Below, piece after piece: positions 9,373 to 18,437 of a stretch of DNA of 64,000 nt (position 1 is its first letter; the number at the start of each line of letters is the position of its first letter). The notes below the pieces were generated by a model. It saw nothing but the letters and a program-made list of their open reading frames with translations. It was not told where the DNA came from and searched no databases. The stretch is from Bordetella sp. 02P26C-1 (GTDB lineage Bacteria; Pseudomonadota; Gammaproteobacteria; Burkholderiales; Burkholderiaceae_B): positions 186,001 through 250,000 of the forward strand of contig NZ_WSJB01000012.1 in assembly GCF_009763255.1 (NCBI RefSeq), written 5' to 3'. Both the position numbers and the translations under genes were made by a program.

Positions 9373-10260
9373 TCATTCGGGCTTGGCGCCGAACTGCACG
9401 CCGGCCCATTCTTCGATATGCCGGATGGGATAGACGTTATCGCGCGGGCCATCGCCTTGCGTGATCGCGAAGGCCAGAAACTGACGCGCGGCGGGATTGA
9501 CCAACATGGGCACGCCGAGCTTTTCCGCCTCGTCCATACACATCTTGACGTCTTTATGCAGCAGCTCCGTCGTAAAGCGCACGGGAAAGCTGCGGTCCAG
9601 CACACATTGCGGGATACGCTCAAGCGTGGCGAAAGAGCGTCCGCTGGATACATTGATGACATCGAGCAAGGTCTGGGGGTCTAGCCCGGCCTTGACGCCG
9701 TAGACCAGCGCCTCGCAACTGGCGATCATGCTGGTGGCGTAAAGCGTGTTGTTGATGATCTTCATCGTCTGGCCCAGGCTCGGATCCGCGCCCAGATAGA
9801 AGACGTTTTTGCCAATAACGTGCAGGACGGGTTCGATTTCGTCATAGGCTTCTTTGGGGCCCGCGGCCATGACGGCGAGCGTGCCCTTTTCCGCCGCCAC
9901 CGTGCCACCGCTGACGGGCGAGCCGATCATGGCAATGCCCTTGGCGCTGAGCTGCGCCTCCACGGTTTTCGTCACGGACGGCCCCGTGGTCGACAGGTCC
10001 ACCAAGATACGCACGCCGCCGGCTTGAGCGATTTGCGCGCCCACCTCGGCTACGATCGCGGGCAATGGCAGGCATAGCAGTACGATCGGAGTTTGCCGAG
10101 CGACTTCCTCTACGCTGTTTGCGCCGATGGCGCCTCGCGCCACGATCCGGTCCTGTGCCTCGCGCGAACGATCGTGCACGATCAGCTGATGGCCGGCGGC
10201 CAGCAGACGATTGGCGAAATGCTGGCCGATATTCCCTACACCTATCAGTCCCAACTTCAT
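9373..10260 (-). CDS. 3-hydroxyisobutyrate dehydrogenase-family oxidoreductase
   Basis: The beta-hydroxyacid dehydrogenase family oxidises short 3-hydroxyacids such as 3-hydroxyisobutyrate, tartronate semialdehyde or L-threonate with NAD(P). The 295-residue product (ATG 10260, GAGGAG ribosome-binding site) starts with the nucleotide-binding motif LGLIGVGNIG. It has substrate-site GSPVSGGTVAAEKGTL (about 113-128) and the catalytic lysine Lys167 in GQTMKIINNTL. The longer frame to 10311 adds 17 residues without family similarity and was rejected. Position at the head of the Bug/PF06684 cluster suggests that it acts on the imported substrate or an intermediate. The exact substrate is unknown. 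Confidence 0.9.
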   Translation of the reverse strand: MKLGLIGVGNIGQHFANRLLAAGHQLIVHDRSREAQDRIVARGAIGANSVEEVARQTPIVLLCLPLPAIVAEVGAQIAQAGGVRILVDLSTTGPSVTKTVEAQLSAKGIAMIGSPVSGGTVAAEKGTLAVMAAGPKEAYDEIEPVLHVIGKNVFYLGADPSLGQTMKIINNTLYATSMIASCEALVYGVKAGLDPQTLLDVINVSSGRSFATLERIPQCVLDRSFPVRFTTELLHKDVKMCMDEAEKLGVPMLVNPAARQFLAFAITQGDGPRDNVYPIRHIEEWAGVQFGAKPE

Positions 10261-10379
10261 TATGGTTGTCTCCTCGGATGTGCGAATCACGCGGGACAGG
10301 ACCCGCGTCACTGCTGAAATCCTAGGGACTTGGCACCAATCAGGCGAGTGCCGAATACGCGATGGGGTATAGCTTCAGG

Positions 10380-11261
10380 CTAATCGGACTTGAGCAGCAC
10401 ATCGATGAATTTCGATGCGTGACTCTTGCCCGTATCAAAGGCCGAACGGACAATACTCGGCGTTAAAGGAATGTGCTCGGCCAGCGGCAGCACCTGCACG
10501 CCCGGCCATACCAGGCTTTCCGCCGTGAATTGGTCAACCATGGCAACCCCAGCGCCGGCCTGGACGAGACTGCATGCCATTTCGGTATGGTGGATATATA
10601 CGCAAGCCTGCAAACTGACGTTCGCCTTTTCGAATGCCGCAGCGGTCAGCTGACCAAAAGCAATGCCGGGATGGTGGGCGATCAGCGGGTAGCGAGCGAG
10701 GTCGGCGATTTCCACGCGATCGAGCTTCGTCAGCTCATGACCGCGCGGCACCACGCAAACCATGCGCCCTTCCATGAACGGCGTGACGTGCAGGTTCGGA
10801 TGCTCGATGGGCAGCACGGATACGGCGAGGTCAACCTTGTTGCTCAGCACGTCCTGCGCCATGCCGTTCAATAGCGTCAGGCTGTGGTTCACCTGGATAT
10901 TGGGATACTTTTGCACGAACCGGGTGATGGCGCGCGCGACGACGCCCCGGCTGAGCGCCGGGCTACAGGCCAGATTCAATACCCCGGATGGTCCGCTGAC
11001 CAGGCCGCGGGCGAAATCGTCGACCCGCAGCACCTGCTGATAACACTGATCGACTTCGCGAAATAACGCTTCGGCTTCGGCGGTGGGTACGAGCTTTCCC
11101 TTGACGCGGTTAAAGAGCGTCAGTCCCAGGGTTAACTCCGTGTGCGCGACGATGCGACTGAGCGCGGGCTGCGAGGTAAATAGCAGCCGCGACGCGCCCT
11201 TGATCGAGCCGGTCAACATCACGGCTCGGAATACCTCCATCTGACGCAGGCTGAATCGCAT
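10380..11261 (-). CDS. LysR-family transcriptional regulator
   Basis: A 293-residue LysR-type regulator: winged helix-turn-helix at about residues 3-60 (RQMEVFRAVMLTGSIKGASR, then SQPALSRIVAH) and a periplasmic-binding-protein-like effector domain at about 90-290. It sits upstream of the dehydrogenase/Bug/PF06684 cluster on the same strand, 119 bases before its first gene, and is its most likely regulator. The effector would be the cluster's substrate or an intermediate. No operator stands out in the gap. Confidence 0.9.
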   Translation of the reverse strand: MRFSLRQMEVFRAVMLTGSIKGASRLLFTSQPALSRIVAHTELTLGLTLFNRVKGKLVPTAEAEALFREVDQCYQQVLRVDDFARGLVSGPSGVLNLACSPALSRGVVARAITRFVQKYPNIQVNHSLTLLNGMAQDVLSNKVDLAVSVLPIEHPNLHVTPFMEGRMVCVVPRGHELTKLDRVEIADLARYPLIAHHPGIAFGQLTAAAFEKANVSLQACVYIHHTEMACSLVQAGAGVAMVDQFTAESLVWPGVQVLPLAEHIPLTPSIVRSAFDTGKSHASKFIDVLLKSD

Positions 11262-11428
11262 GAGTATGTCTTCATTATTGTGTCCCGGGCGACGTGGGGG
11301 CCGCGCCCGGCATCAGGCCGGGACAGCATAATGGCAAGGCATACTCGATAGCAAATTTAGCAATCGCCGCGAGCTGATAGGTGTGCTTAACACCGTAGGG
11401 ACGTAGCGCGCGCCCCTACGTGTCTGGT

Positions 11429-13711
11429 TTACAGACCGCCGTTGGCTTCCACCACCGCCAACGCCGTCATATTGACGATGCGGCGCACGCTGGAGCTAGA
11501 CGTCAGGATATGCACCGGGCCGTCCACCCCAAGCAGGAATGGACCCACCGCCACATTGTGCGCGGCAACCGTCTTGAGCAGGTTGTACGCGATATTGCCG
11601 GAATCGACATTTGGGCATACCAGCAGGTTCGCAGCCCCGGACAGGGGCGAAGACGGCAGCAGTTTCTGGCGCAATGCCTCGTCTAATGCGCAGTCCGCGT
11701 GCATCTCGCCATCCACCTCGAGTTCCGGCGCTTGTTGTCGCAGCAACTCGAGCGCACGGCGCATTTTGGCGCCCGACGCCGAGCTGCCCGAGCCAAAGTT
11801 CGAACGCGACAGCAGCGCGACTTTGGGTTGAACATCCAGGCGGCGCATCGTCGTGGCGGCCATGCGGGTGTACTCGGCGATCTGCTCAGCGGTGGGATCG
11901 TCGTTCACATGCGTATCGACCAGGGCCAACGTTTGTTCATGCAGCAACAGAATATTCATCGCCGCGTACACGTCGCAGCCGGGCTGGCGACCGATGACTT
12001 CGTCGATAAAGCGCAAGTGATCGTGATAGGCGCCCACGGTGCCGCAGATCATGCCGTCGGCGTCGCCCAGGTGAACCATCATCGCGCCAATCAAGGTCAT
12101 GCGCCGGCGCATTTCCACGCGGGCCATTTCTTTGGTGATGCCATGGCGGCAACGCATTTCCCAATAGGTGGTCCAGTAGCGGTGGAAACGCTCGTCGTAT
12201 TCCGGGTTCGTGACTTCGACATCCTGACCCAGACGCAGACGCAGGCCGAACTTCTCGATACGCGCCATCAAGACCGATGGGCGGCCAACCAGAATGGGAC
12301 GCGCAAGGCCTTCGTCCACGATGACCTGGACAGCGCGCAGCACACGCTCGTCTTCGCCCTCGGCGAAAACGATACGTGCGCGGCCGCCTGTGCGCACCAG
12401 TCGTTTGGTGCTGGCAAAGAGCGGTTTCATGAATGCGCCCGAGCGATAGACGAATTGCTGCAACTGCTCGGCATAGGCCTCCAGATCGGCCACGGGGCGC
12501 GTGGCCACGCCGCTTTGCATGGCGGCGGCGGCAACCGCTGGCGCGATGCGCACGATCAAGCGCGGATCGAAAGGCTTCGGGATGAGATAGTTGGGGCCAA
12601 AGCGCAGGTCATAGGTGCCATAAGCGGCCGCGACGACTTCGTTTTGCTCTTCCTTGGCCAGGTTCGCGATGGCGTACACCGCTGCCTTTTCCATTTCGCG
12701 CGTGATCGTGGTCGCGCCCACATCGAGAGCCCCACGGAAAATATACGGAAAGCACAGAACGTTGTTGACCTGATTGGGAAAATCCGAGCGCCCTGTCGCC
12801 ATCACGATGTCATCGCGCACCGCGCGAGCCACCTCGGGCATGATCTCGGGCGTGGGGTTCGCCAGGGCCAGGATAAACGGGCGCGGCGCCATGGTGGCGA
12901 CCATTTCCGGTTTCAACACGCCGCCCGCCGACAGCCCCAGGAACACGTCCGCATCGGCGATGACTTCGGCCAGATGACGCGCCGAGGTGGGTTGCGCATA
13001 GGCCGCCTTTTTGTCGTCCATGAGCTCGGTGCGGCCTTCGTAGACCACGCCGGCAATATCCGTGACCCAGATGTTCTCGCGCGGCACGCCGAGATCGACC
13101 ATCAGATCCAGACAGGCCAATGCGGCCGCGCCCGCGCCGGACGCCACCACTTTCACTTGCTTGATATCTTTCTCGACCACCTGCAAGCCGTTGATGAAGG
13201 CAGCGCAAACAGTAATCGCGGTGCCGTGCTGGTCGTCATGAAAGACCGGAATGCTCATGCGCTCGCGCAGCTTCTCCTCGACGATAAAGCACTCCGGGGC
13301 TTTGATGTCCTCGAGGTTGATGCCACCAAACGTGGGGCCCAACGAGGCGATGATGTCGACCAACTTGTCGGGATCGGTTTCGTCGATTTCGATATCGAAC
13401 ACATCAATACCGGCGAATTTCTTGAACAGAACGGCCTTGCCTTCCATCACGGGCTTGGACGCGAGCGGGCCGATATTGCCCAGACCCAGCACGGCGGTGC
13501 CGTTGGTGATCACACCGACCAGGTTGCCACGCGCGGTGAAACGAAACGCATTGGCCGGGTCCGCCACGATTTCCTCGCAGGCGGCAGCCACCCCCGGGGT
13601 GTAGGCCAGCGCCAGATCGGCCTGCGTTACCAACGGCTTGGTGGCGGCAATGGAGACCTTTCCGGGTACGGGAAATTCGTGGTAGTCGAGGGCGGCTTGA
13701 CGATCGCTCAT
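11429..13711 (-). CDS. maeB: NADP-dependent malic enzyme with phosphotransacetylase-like domain
   Basis: MaeB decarboxylates L-malate to pyruvate with NADP. The 760-residue protein has the usual two-part build. A malic enzyme domain covers about 1-425 ([37 protein letters not shown]). A C-terminal phosphate acetyl/butyryltransferase-like domain (about 430-760) usually has a regulatory role and no catalysis of its own. The ATG at 13711 follows AGGAAA and gives the family start [18 protein letters not shown]; an upstream frame to 13759 adds 16 unrelated residues. It is divergent from a LysR gene whose operator-like palindrome lies between them. Confidence 0.95.
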   Translation of the reverse strand: MSDRQAALDYHEFPVPGKVSIAATKPLVTQADLALAYTPGVAAACEEIVADPANAFRFTARGNLVGVITNGTAVLGLGNIGPLASKPVMEGKAVLFKKFAGIDVFDIEIDETDPDKLVDIIASLGPTFGGINLEDIKAPECFIVEEKLRERMSIPVFHDDQHGTAITVCAAFINGLQVVEKDIKQVKVVASGAGAAALACLDLMVDLGVPRENIWVTDIAGVVYEGRTELMDDKKAAYAQPTSARHLAEVIADADVFLGLSAGGVLKPEMVATMAPRPFILALANPTPEIMPEVARAVRDDIVMATGRSDFPNQVNNVLCFPYIFRGALDVGATTITREMEKAAVYAIANLAKEEQNEVVAAAYGTYDLRFGPNYLIPKPFDPRLIVRIAPAVAAAAMQSGVATRPVADLEAYAEQLQQFVYRSGAFMKPLFASTKRLVRTGGRARIVFAEGEDERVLRAVQVIVDEGLARPILVGRPSVLMARIEKFGLRLRLGQDVEVTNPEYDERFHRYWTTYWEMRCRHGITKEMARVEMRRRMTLIGAMMVHLGDADGMICGTVGAYHDHLRFIDEVIGRQPGCDVYAAMNILLLHEQTLALVDTHVNDDPTAEQIAEYTRMAATTMRRLDVQPKVALLSRSNFGSGSSASGAKMRRALELLRQQAPELEVDGEMHADCALDEALRQKLLPSSPLSGAANLLVCPNVDSGNIAYNLLKTVAAHNVAVGPFLLGVDGPVHILTSSSSVRRIVNMTALAVVEANGGL

Positions 13712-13784
13712 GGTGTTTCCTGTCTGACGCGCGCCAAAAAAGGGGCACGCAACCTGCAAGCGGCCATTCTAGGCGTCAGTTATC

Positions 13785-13807
13785 ATCGAAATATTCTAAA
13801 TTTCGAT
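13785..13807. promoter_or_regulatory. LysR-type palindrome between maeB and the divergent LysR gene
   Basis: ATCGAAAT (13785-13792) and ATTTCGAT (13800-13807) form perfect 8-base arms around a 7-base AT-rich centre, about 40 bases before the LysR start and 74 before maeB. Size and AT character fit a LysR recognition site. It overlaps an alternative ATG at 13806, which supports the later start of the LysR gene. Confidence 0.5.
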
Positions 13808-13847
13808 GCTGCTATATCAGTTATCTAATAACTTAGGCCCATTCAGC

Positions 13848-14846
13848 ATGCCTTCCTCCGTTTTTCCTACTGGCGACGTCATCAGGCGGCTGATATTGCG
13901 GCTAAAGATGCGCCATTTGCAGCTGATCGTGCAGGTGCACCGGGTGGGCTCGCTGACTCGGGTGGCCGAACTGATGGCAACCAGTCAGCCGGCGGTCACA
14001 AACACGTTGTCCGAGCTGGAGGCACTGTTTGGCACACCGTTGTTTGTGCGTACGGCGCGAGGCATGAGGCCGACCGAAGTGGGGAATATCGTTACAGCGC
14101 GCGCGCAGGCGATGTTGCAGGATCTGGGCCAACTGGTGCAGGACATGGAAGCCTCGCATGCGGGCATGGCCGCGCGCTTGCACGTGGGTGTGACGCCCTT
14201 TGTCTCGGGAAGGCTCATCGCCGATGCCGTGCTGGCCGTGCAGTCGGAACCACAAAGGTTAGCGGTACGGATTCACGATGGCACCACCGACCACCTGTTG
14301 CGCGCCTTGCGCGAGCATGAACTGGATGTCGTGATTGCCCGCGCCAGCCCCAGGCTGGATCTGCAGGGCCTGCACTTTGAGCCACTCTATCAACAACAAG
14401 CCCGCCTGGTCAGCAACCGCCAGCTGGCAGCACAACTTGGGCGAGTCCCCTTGTCGTGGGAGCGCCTGGCTGAACTGGACTGGGTGCTGGGTGAGCCGAA
14501 CACCGCACTGCGCGAGCAGGTTGCGGCCTTGTTTATCCAGGCGGGGATCACGCCGCCTGTACCGATCACGGAAGGTTATTCCGCCAAGCTGATCGGTGAA
14601 ATCATCGCCTCTTCGGACCGCGCCGTATCGCTGCTGCCGGCCGATATCGCCAACGAACTGGTGCATATCGCCGGTATTGCAATCGTGCCATACACCATTG
14701 CCTGGAGCCTGCCACCCATCGCGGCAATTGTCCGAAGCGACGCCGCAACGGGCGACGCACGCCAACGCTTCGTCGATGCCATCCGACAAGCATCTCTCCC
14801 GATGCGAAAGCCGCCCAATGCTGGGAGACAGACAGACTTTGGTTGA
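13848..14846 (+). CDS. LysR-family transcriptional regulator
   Basis: A 332-residue LysR-type regulator. The helix-turn-helix lies at about 20-80 (MRHLQLIVQVHRVGSLTRVA, SQPAVTNTLSELEALFGTPL) and the effector domain follows to about 310. The N-terminus is longer than average and resembles the GbpR/CbbR-like group in which the DNA-binding helix begins after an extension. An ATG at 13806 would overlap the palindrome at 13785-13807, so 13848 was preferred; there is no strong ribosome-binding site before either. It diverges from maeB and is a plausible regulator of it, though this is only inferred from position. Confidence 0.86.
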   Translation: MPSSVFPTGDVIRRLILRLKMRHLQLIVQVHRVGSLTRVAELMATSQPAVTNTLSELEALFGTPLFVRTARGMRPTEVGNIVTARAQAMLQDLGQLVQDMEASHAGMAARLHVGVTPFVSGRLIADAVLAVQSEPQRLAVRIHDGTTDHLLRALREHELDVVIARASPRLDLQGLHFEPLYQQQARLVSNRQLAAQLGRVPLSWERLAELDWVLGEPNTALREQVAALFIQAGITPPVPITEGYSAKLIGEIIASSDRAVSLLPADIANELVHIAGIAIVPYTIAWSLPPIAAIVRSDAATGDARQRFVDAIRQASLPMRKPPNAGRQTDFG

Positions 14847-14877
14847 TGCCCATTCGGGTGGAGTTGAGACACACTCA

Positions 14878-15285
14878 CTACTTCACCGCAGAGGCAGGAC
14901 CAATCGGGGCACCGGCAGCTGTTTTCGCTGGCTGCGCGCGTTCAGCGCGTGCGGTGTAGTGACCACCCCGAAGAACCAGCGCCGGCCAGTTGCCTTCGAT
15001 CACCATGTAGGGTTCTTGGTAGACGTACGGCAAGGGCTGAATGCCTTGCCCTGTTTCCGCAAAGAGCGCGGGTAACGTTCGGCCTGGGGGGAATTGCAAC
15101 CAGATTCGGCCCTCGCCACTGAACACCTGTAACGGCGCGACCTTGGCATCGCCAGACAGACGCCAATTGAAATCGTAATGACCGGGAGCGCCCTCGCCGG
15201 GTGCCCACCCGGACGTAGCGGGCGTGACCGTCACACACGCCACCAAGCTTAGAACCAGCAGCAATGCCCCTGCATATCGAACCAT
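14878..15285 (-). CDS. Small lipoprotein resembling the VirB9/TrbG C-terminal domain
   Basis: The 135-residue product starts MVRYAGALLLVLSLVACVTV, a signal sequence ending in a lipobox (LVAC, lipidated Cys at 17), so it should be an outer- or inner-membrane-anchored lipoprotein. Residues about 36-110 read like the C-terminal domain of VirB9/TrbG/CagX proteins: a YDFNWRLSGDAKVAPLQVF start, then GRIWLQFPPGRTLPALFAE, then a valine-rich strand and LVLRGGHYTARAE. VirB9 normally has an additional N-terminal domain, which is absent, and there are no other conjugation or type IV secretion genes nearby. An in-frame GTG at 15327 is possible but would bury the signal sequence. The similarity is by eye and the function is unknown. 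Confidence 0.68.
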   Translation of the reverse strand: MVRYAGALLLVLSLVACVTVTPATSGWAPGEGAPGHYDFNWRLSGDAKVAPLQVFSGEGRIWLQFPPGRTLPALFAETGQGIQPLPYVYQEPYMVIEGNWPALVLRGGHYTARAERAQPAKTAAGAPIGPASAVK

Positions 15286-15480
15286 ACGCACCCCGAGTAA
15301 TTGTCGCGCAGCCAGATTGGCGCACACCCTTCACATGGTGCATGCAGCGCGCGTGCGGGCCTAGACGGAGTGATACTGACGGATGTTTTCGTTCACTACC
15401 GCGAGCCAGGAGTTGACCGGTCCGCAATGACAAGAGGTATGGCACCGCACCGCCAGGGGTGCGGGCTATTCCGCGCGCTC

Positions 15481-16290
15481 TTATTCGATGGTAATCCCAC
15501 GTTCCTCGATCAAGGTCTTCCAACGTTGAAACTCGCGAGCCTGAAACGCAGAAAATGCTTCAGGTGTACTGGCTACGACCTCCAAACCCTGATCTTCAAG
15601 TTTATGCGCGACCTCGGCATCCTTGAATGCCGCAATCGCCGCGTCCGCCAATTTGGCCTTGACACCAGCGGGGAGTCCCTTTGGCGCAGACAGCGCTTGC
15701 CAGGAATAGATCACCGCATTCGGCACCCCAGCCTCGGTCAATGTGGGGACATCAGGCAGCACGGCCGAACGCTTATCTCCGGTCACGGCAAGCGGGCGCA
15801 GTTTGCCAGCGCGGATATGCGGCAAGACCGCATTGACGTTCTGGAATGAGTAATCGACCTGCGACCCCATCAAGTCGTTGATCGCTGGCGCGCCGCCCTT
15901 GTATGCAACGTGCATGCCGTCGGTCCGGGTCTGCTGCAGAAAGACTTCTGCTGACAGATGATCAGACGCCCCAAAACCCGAGTTCGCGAAACTGACCTGA
16001 CCGGGTCTGGCTTTCAGTTCATCGATAACATCTTGCACGCTGCGCGCGGTCTTCGTCGGCGCAGCAACGAGCACGTTGGGGGCTTGTACGGCGACAGTGA
16101 TGTAGTCGAAATCCTGTAGCGCATCGTAGGGCGTTGACTTGATCAAGTGCGGCGCAATGACATAAGTGCCTAGCGAGGACATCATCAAGGTGTAACCATC
16201 CGGGGCGGCGCGCGCCACTGCACCTGCCCCGATAGTTCCCGTGGCGCCGGGACGGTTGTGCACGACAACGGCGCTCCAGCATTGCGAATC
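15481..16290 (-). pseudogene. Bug-family receptor lacking its 5' end
   Basis: The frame encodes a Bug receptor from the second family signature onward (AVVVHNRPGATGTIGAGAV, then PDGYTLMMSS, YKGGAPAINDLMG, LPDVPTLTEAG) and ends normally in RGITIE. The signal peptide and the first conserved block (normally a VVPFxxGGxxD motif) are missing, about 65-70 residues. Upstream of about 16285 the frame simply runs into antiphase sequence of the preceding enolase-superfamily gene, ending at its stop codon (16289). A deletion that removed the intergenic region and the start of the Bug gene explains this. Without a signal peptide the product cannot be a periplasmic receptor, so it is probably a pseudogene. 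Confidence 0.8.
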
Positions 16291-17497
16291 AGATCTTTCG
16301 AGCGCTCTCGCGAACCGTGGCATCGGCACGGGCCTTGATTTCAGGTTGCAGGCTGGCCCCCAGACCAGGGGCGGTCGGCGCCAGTACGATGCCGTGTTCG
16401 ACGACCGGTAAGGCCGTCACCAGATCGCGATACCAAGTGCTTAATGTCGCGCGCACCACCTCCTGGAAAATCGCGGTGGGTGCGTGCATCGCGAGATGGA
16501 GTCCCGCCATCAACGTAATGGGACCGGTACAGTCGTGAGGCGCAATGGGCTTCGCGTAGGCCTGAGCCAGGCTAGCGATCTTGCGGCCCTCTGTCAGGCC
16601 ACCGCACCAGGCGAGGTCGAGCATCACGATATCCAAAGCGTCTTTGGCCAACAGATCCCGGAAGGGCACCGTGCCAGCCAAGGTCTCGCTGCCACAAATT
16701 GGCACGCGGGTCTGCCGCCGCAAGTCCGCCAGCGCCTGGGCATCGTCCATCTTGCTAAGCGGGTCTTCGGCCCAAAACACACCGTAATCCTCCAAGGCCC
16801 GGCAGATGCGCAACGCGGCATTCGCCCCCCAGAGGCTGTGCAGTTCGCACATCACTTCGATGCGATCGCCCACCGCCTCGCGAATTTTCTTAAACGGTTC
16901 CAGGCCGCGCTTCAAATCTTGTGCGCTGATCAGATGCCCGCCCGTCGCAGCCGCGAAAGCATCGAACGGCCATATTTTCATGGCGCTATAACCCTCATCC
17001 AAGAGGCTCTGCGCTAACGCGCCAGCGTCACGCATGAAAGCCACTTGATCATCATAGGGGCCGACTTGCAGCTCAGACCCGTCGGTGCTGCGTCGCGCGA
17101 CGCCCCCCGTGTTGTAGGAATAGCCCGCGCAGGTGTTGTAGGCGCGAATTCGATCGCGCACGCCGCCGCCCATGGCGATGTAGGTCGGCACGCCCTGCCG
17201 CTGTCCTGCCAGGTCCCATAACGCGATATCAACCGCGCTAGCCGCGCGAACCTCGGCGCTGGTGCTGTGGAATCCCAGATAGGGATTCATCAAATACTGG
17301 GACACCGCTTCGATATGACGCGAATCGCGGCCCAGCAACCAGGGCGCGACCGTTTCGTGCAGCACTGCCTCGACCGCTTGCGCGCCCCGAAACGACTCGC
17401 CTAGACCGGTGAGGCCTTCGTCAGTTTCAATTTCCACCCAAATCAAATTAGGACGTTCGTCAATACGAATGCTGCGTAACGCCGTGATAGTAGCCAT
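16289..17497 (-). CDS. Mandelate racemase/muconate lactonizing enzyme-family dehydratase (enolase superfamily)
   Basis: Members abstract the alpha proton of a carboxylate bound to Mg2+; many dehydrate sugar acids. The 402-residue protein has an N-terminal capping domain (1-130) and a barrel with the metal ligands Glu218 (MCELHS), Glu244 (WAEDPL) and Glu271 (GSETLA). It also has Lys174 (AMKIWPFD) and His321 (APHDCTG), so the active site seems complete. This pattern fits acid-sugar dehydratases, but the substrate is not identifiable. It is divergent from a FadR-type GntR regulator and was probably once followed by an intact Bug receptor gene, now truncated immediately after the stop codon at 16289. 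Whether the last residues (TVRESARKI) are original or altered by the deletion is unclear. Confidence 0.87.
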   Translation of the reverse strand: MATITALRSIRIDERPNLIWVEIETDEGLTGLGESFRGAQAVEAVLHETVAPWLLGRDSRHIEAVSQYLMNPYLGFHSTSAEVRAASAVDIALWDLAGQRQGVPTYIAMGGGVRDRIRAYNTCAGYSYNTGGVARRSTDGSELQVGPYDDQVAFMRDAGALAQSLLDEGYSAMKIWPFDAFAAATGGHLISAQDLKRGLEPFKKIREAVGDRIEVMCELHSLWGANAALRICRALEDYGVFWAEDPLSKMDDAQALADLRRQTRVPICGSETLAGTVPFRDLLAKDALDIVMLDLAWCGGLTEGRKIASLAQAYAKPIAPHDCTGPITLMAGLHLAMHAPTAIFQEVVRATLSTWYRDLVTALPVVEHGIVLAPTAPGLGASLQPEIKARADATVRESARKI

Positions 17498-17601
17498 GCG
17501 TGGATCTGCTGTTGTCTAAGGGTTATCAATTGCCGCCGGGTTTGAAATATCCCGATTGAGGCCCGGTCGGTGCAGGTTGCCATCCTCAAGGCGGCACGAC
17601 T

Positions 17602-18336
17602 ATGCTGTCAACAAAACGACCAAGTAGTATTACTAATTCGACGATCGTGGCTATCTCTCCTTTAAGTGACTTCGCCTATAAGCAAGTGCTGACTCTGATC
17701 GAGACGCGCGAACCTGACGAACGGTTGCCCAGCGAAGACGAGTTGGCTCGAAGGCTCGGCGTATCCCGGCCCGTGTTACGGCAGGCGCTGGCACGTTTGC
17801 GGACCGAAGGCTGGGTCTACGCGCGGCGAGGCTCGGGAAATTTCGTAGGCAAACCTGCCGCGATGCAAAGCGCCGCATTTGGCCCCCTCCATAGCATTCC
17901 GGATGTTCGCAACTTCCTTGCGTTTCGTTGCCTGATTGAAGGGGAAAGCGCAGCGGGCGCCGCACGTTGTACGGATCGCCAACTGCTCGATGACATCGAC
18001 CGACGTCAACGCATGCTGGAAGCGGCATGGTCGCGCGGTGAGACAGGCATCGAGGAAGACATCGCTTTTCACGGCGCCATCGCCGCGGCGAGCGGCAATC
18101 GCTTCTTCACGTTGACCATGGCGGCGCTCGCCGAGCAAACCCGGGTGGCCATCAAGCTCATCCGCGAGTTGTCGCCGCTGCCTATGGTACGGCGTGCCGT
18201 CGATGTGCGGCTGGAGCATCGTGCCATCGGTCAGGCAATTAAAGACGGCGATGACGCCGCTGCGCGCGAGGCGATGTTGGACCATTTGCGCGGCGGCATG
18301 ACAAGGCTGTTCGGCGTCGGCGAGGACCCCAAATAA
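17602..18336 (+). CDS. GntR-family (FadR subfamily) transcriptional regulator
   Basis: A 244-residue regulator with a GntR winged helix (about 20-85: RLPSEDELARRLGVSRPVLR, then RRGSGNFVG) and an all-helical FCD effector domain (about 100-230) typical of FadR-type regulators of sugar-acid and carboxylate genes. It is divergent from the enolase-superfamily gene and is probably its regulator. The ATG at 17602 has an AAGG ribosome-binding site; an in-frame GTG at 17647 is an alternative and would leave the palindrome at 17625-17635 upstream of the coding region. The stop codon is embedded in the T-run of the mmsA terminator that reads the other way. Confidence 0.9.
   Translation: MLSTKRPSSITNSTIVAISPLSDFAYKQVLTLIETREPDERLPSEDELARRLGVSRPVLRQALARLRTEGWVYARRGSGNFVGKPAAMQSAAFGPLHSIPDVRNFLAFRCLIEGESAAGAARCTDRQLLDDIDRRQRMLEAAWSRGETGIEEDIAFHGAIAAASGNRFFTLTMAALAEQTRVAIKLIRELSPLPMVRRAVDVRLEHRAIGQAIKDGDDAAAREAMLDHLRGGMTRLFGVGEDPK
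17625..17635. promoter_or_regulatory. GntR/FadR-type palindrome
   Basis: TAGTATTACTA is a perfect 5-1-5 palindrome of the GT-N-AC type recognised by FadR-subfamily regulators. It lies at the very start of the regulator gene, in or just upstream of its coding region depending on which start is used. An autoregulatory operator is the simplest reading. Confidence 0.45.
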
Positions 18337-18369
18337 AAACGCCGGCCATCGATTTCTCGATGACCGGCG
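18331..18369 (-). terminator. Intrinsic terminator of mmsA
   Basis: Read on the minus strand, CGCCGG-T-CATCGA pairs with TCGATG-G-CCGGCG around a GAAA tetraloop and is followed at once by TTTTTATTT. It lies 69 bases after the mmsA stop, and its T-run overlaps the stop codon of the convergent GntR gene. Confidence 0.85.
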
Positions 18370-18437
18370 CCCAGGAACCCACCTACGTCAGCGACGACCT
18401 GACGAACCTTGCAAGATCGTTGCCACGGCAACCGTAC

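Noticed and set aside
11699-13828. 709-codon open frame on the plus strand
   Set aside because: It is antisense to maeB, histidine-rich and low in hydrophobic pattern as expected of a shadow frame; maeB fully explains the region.
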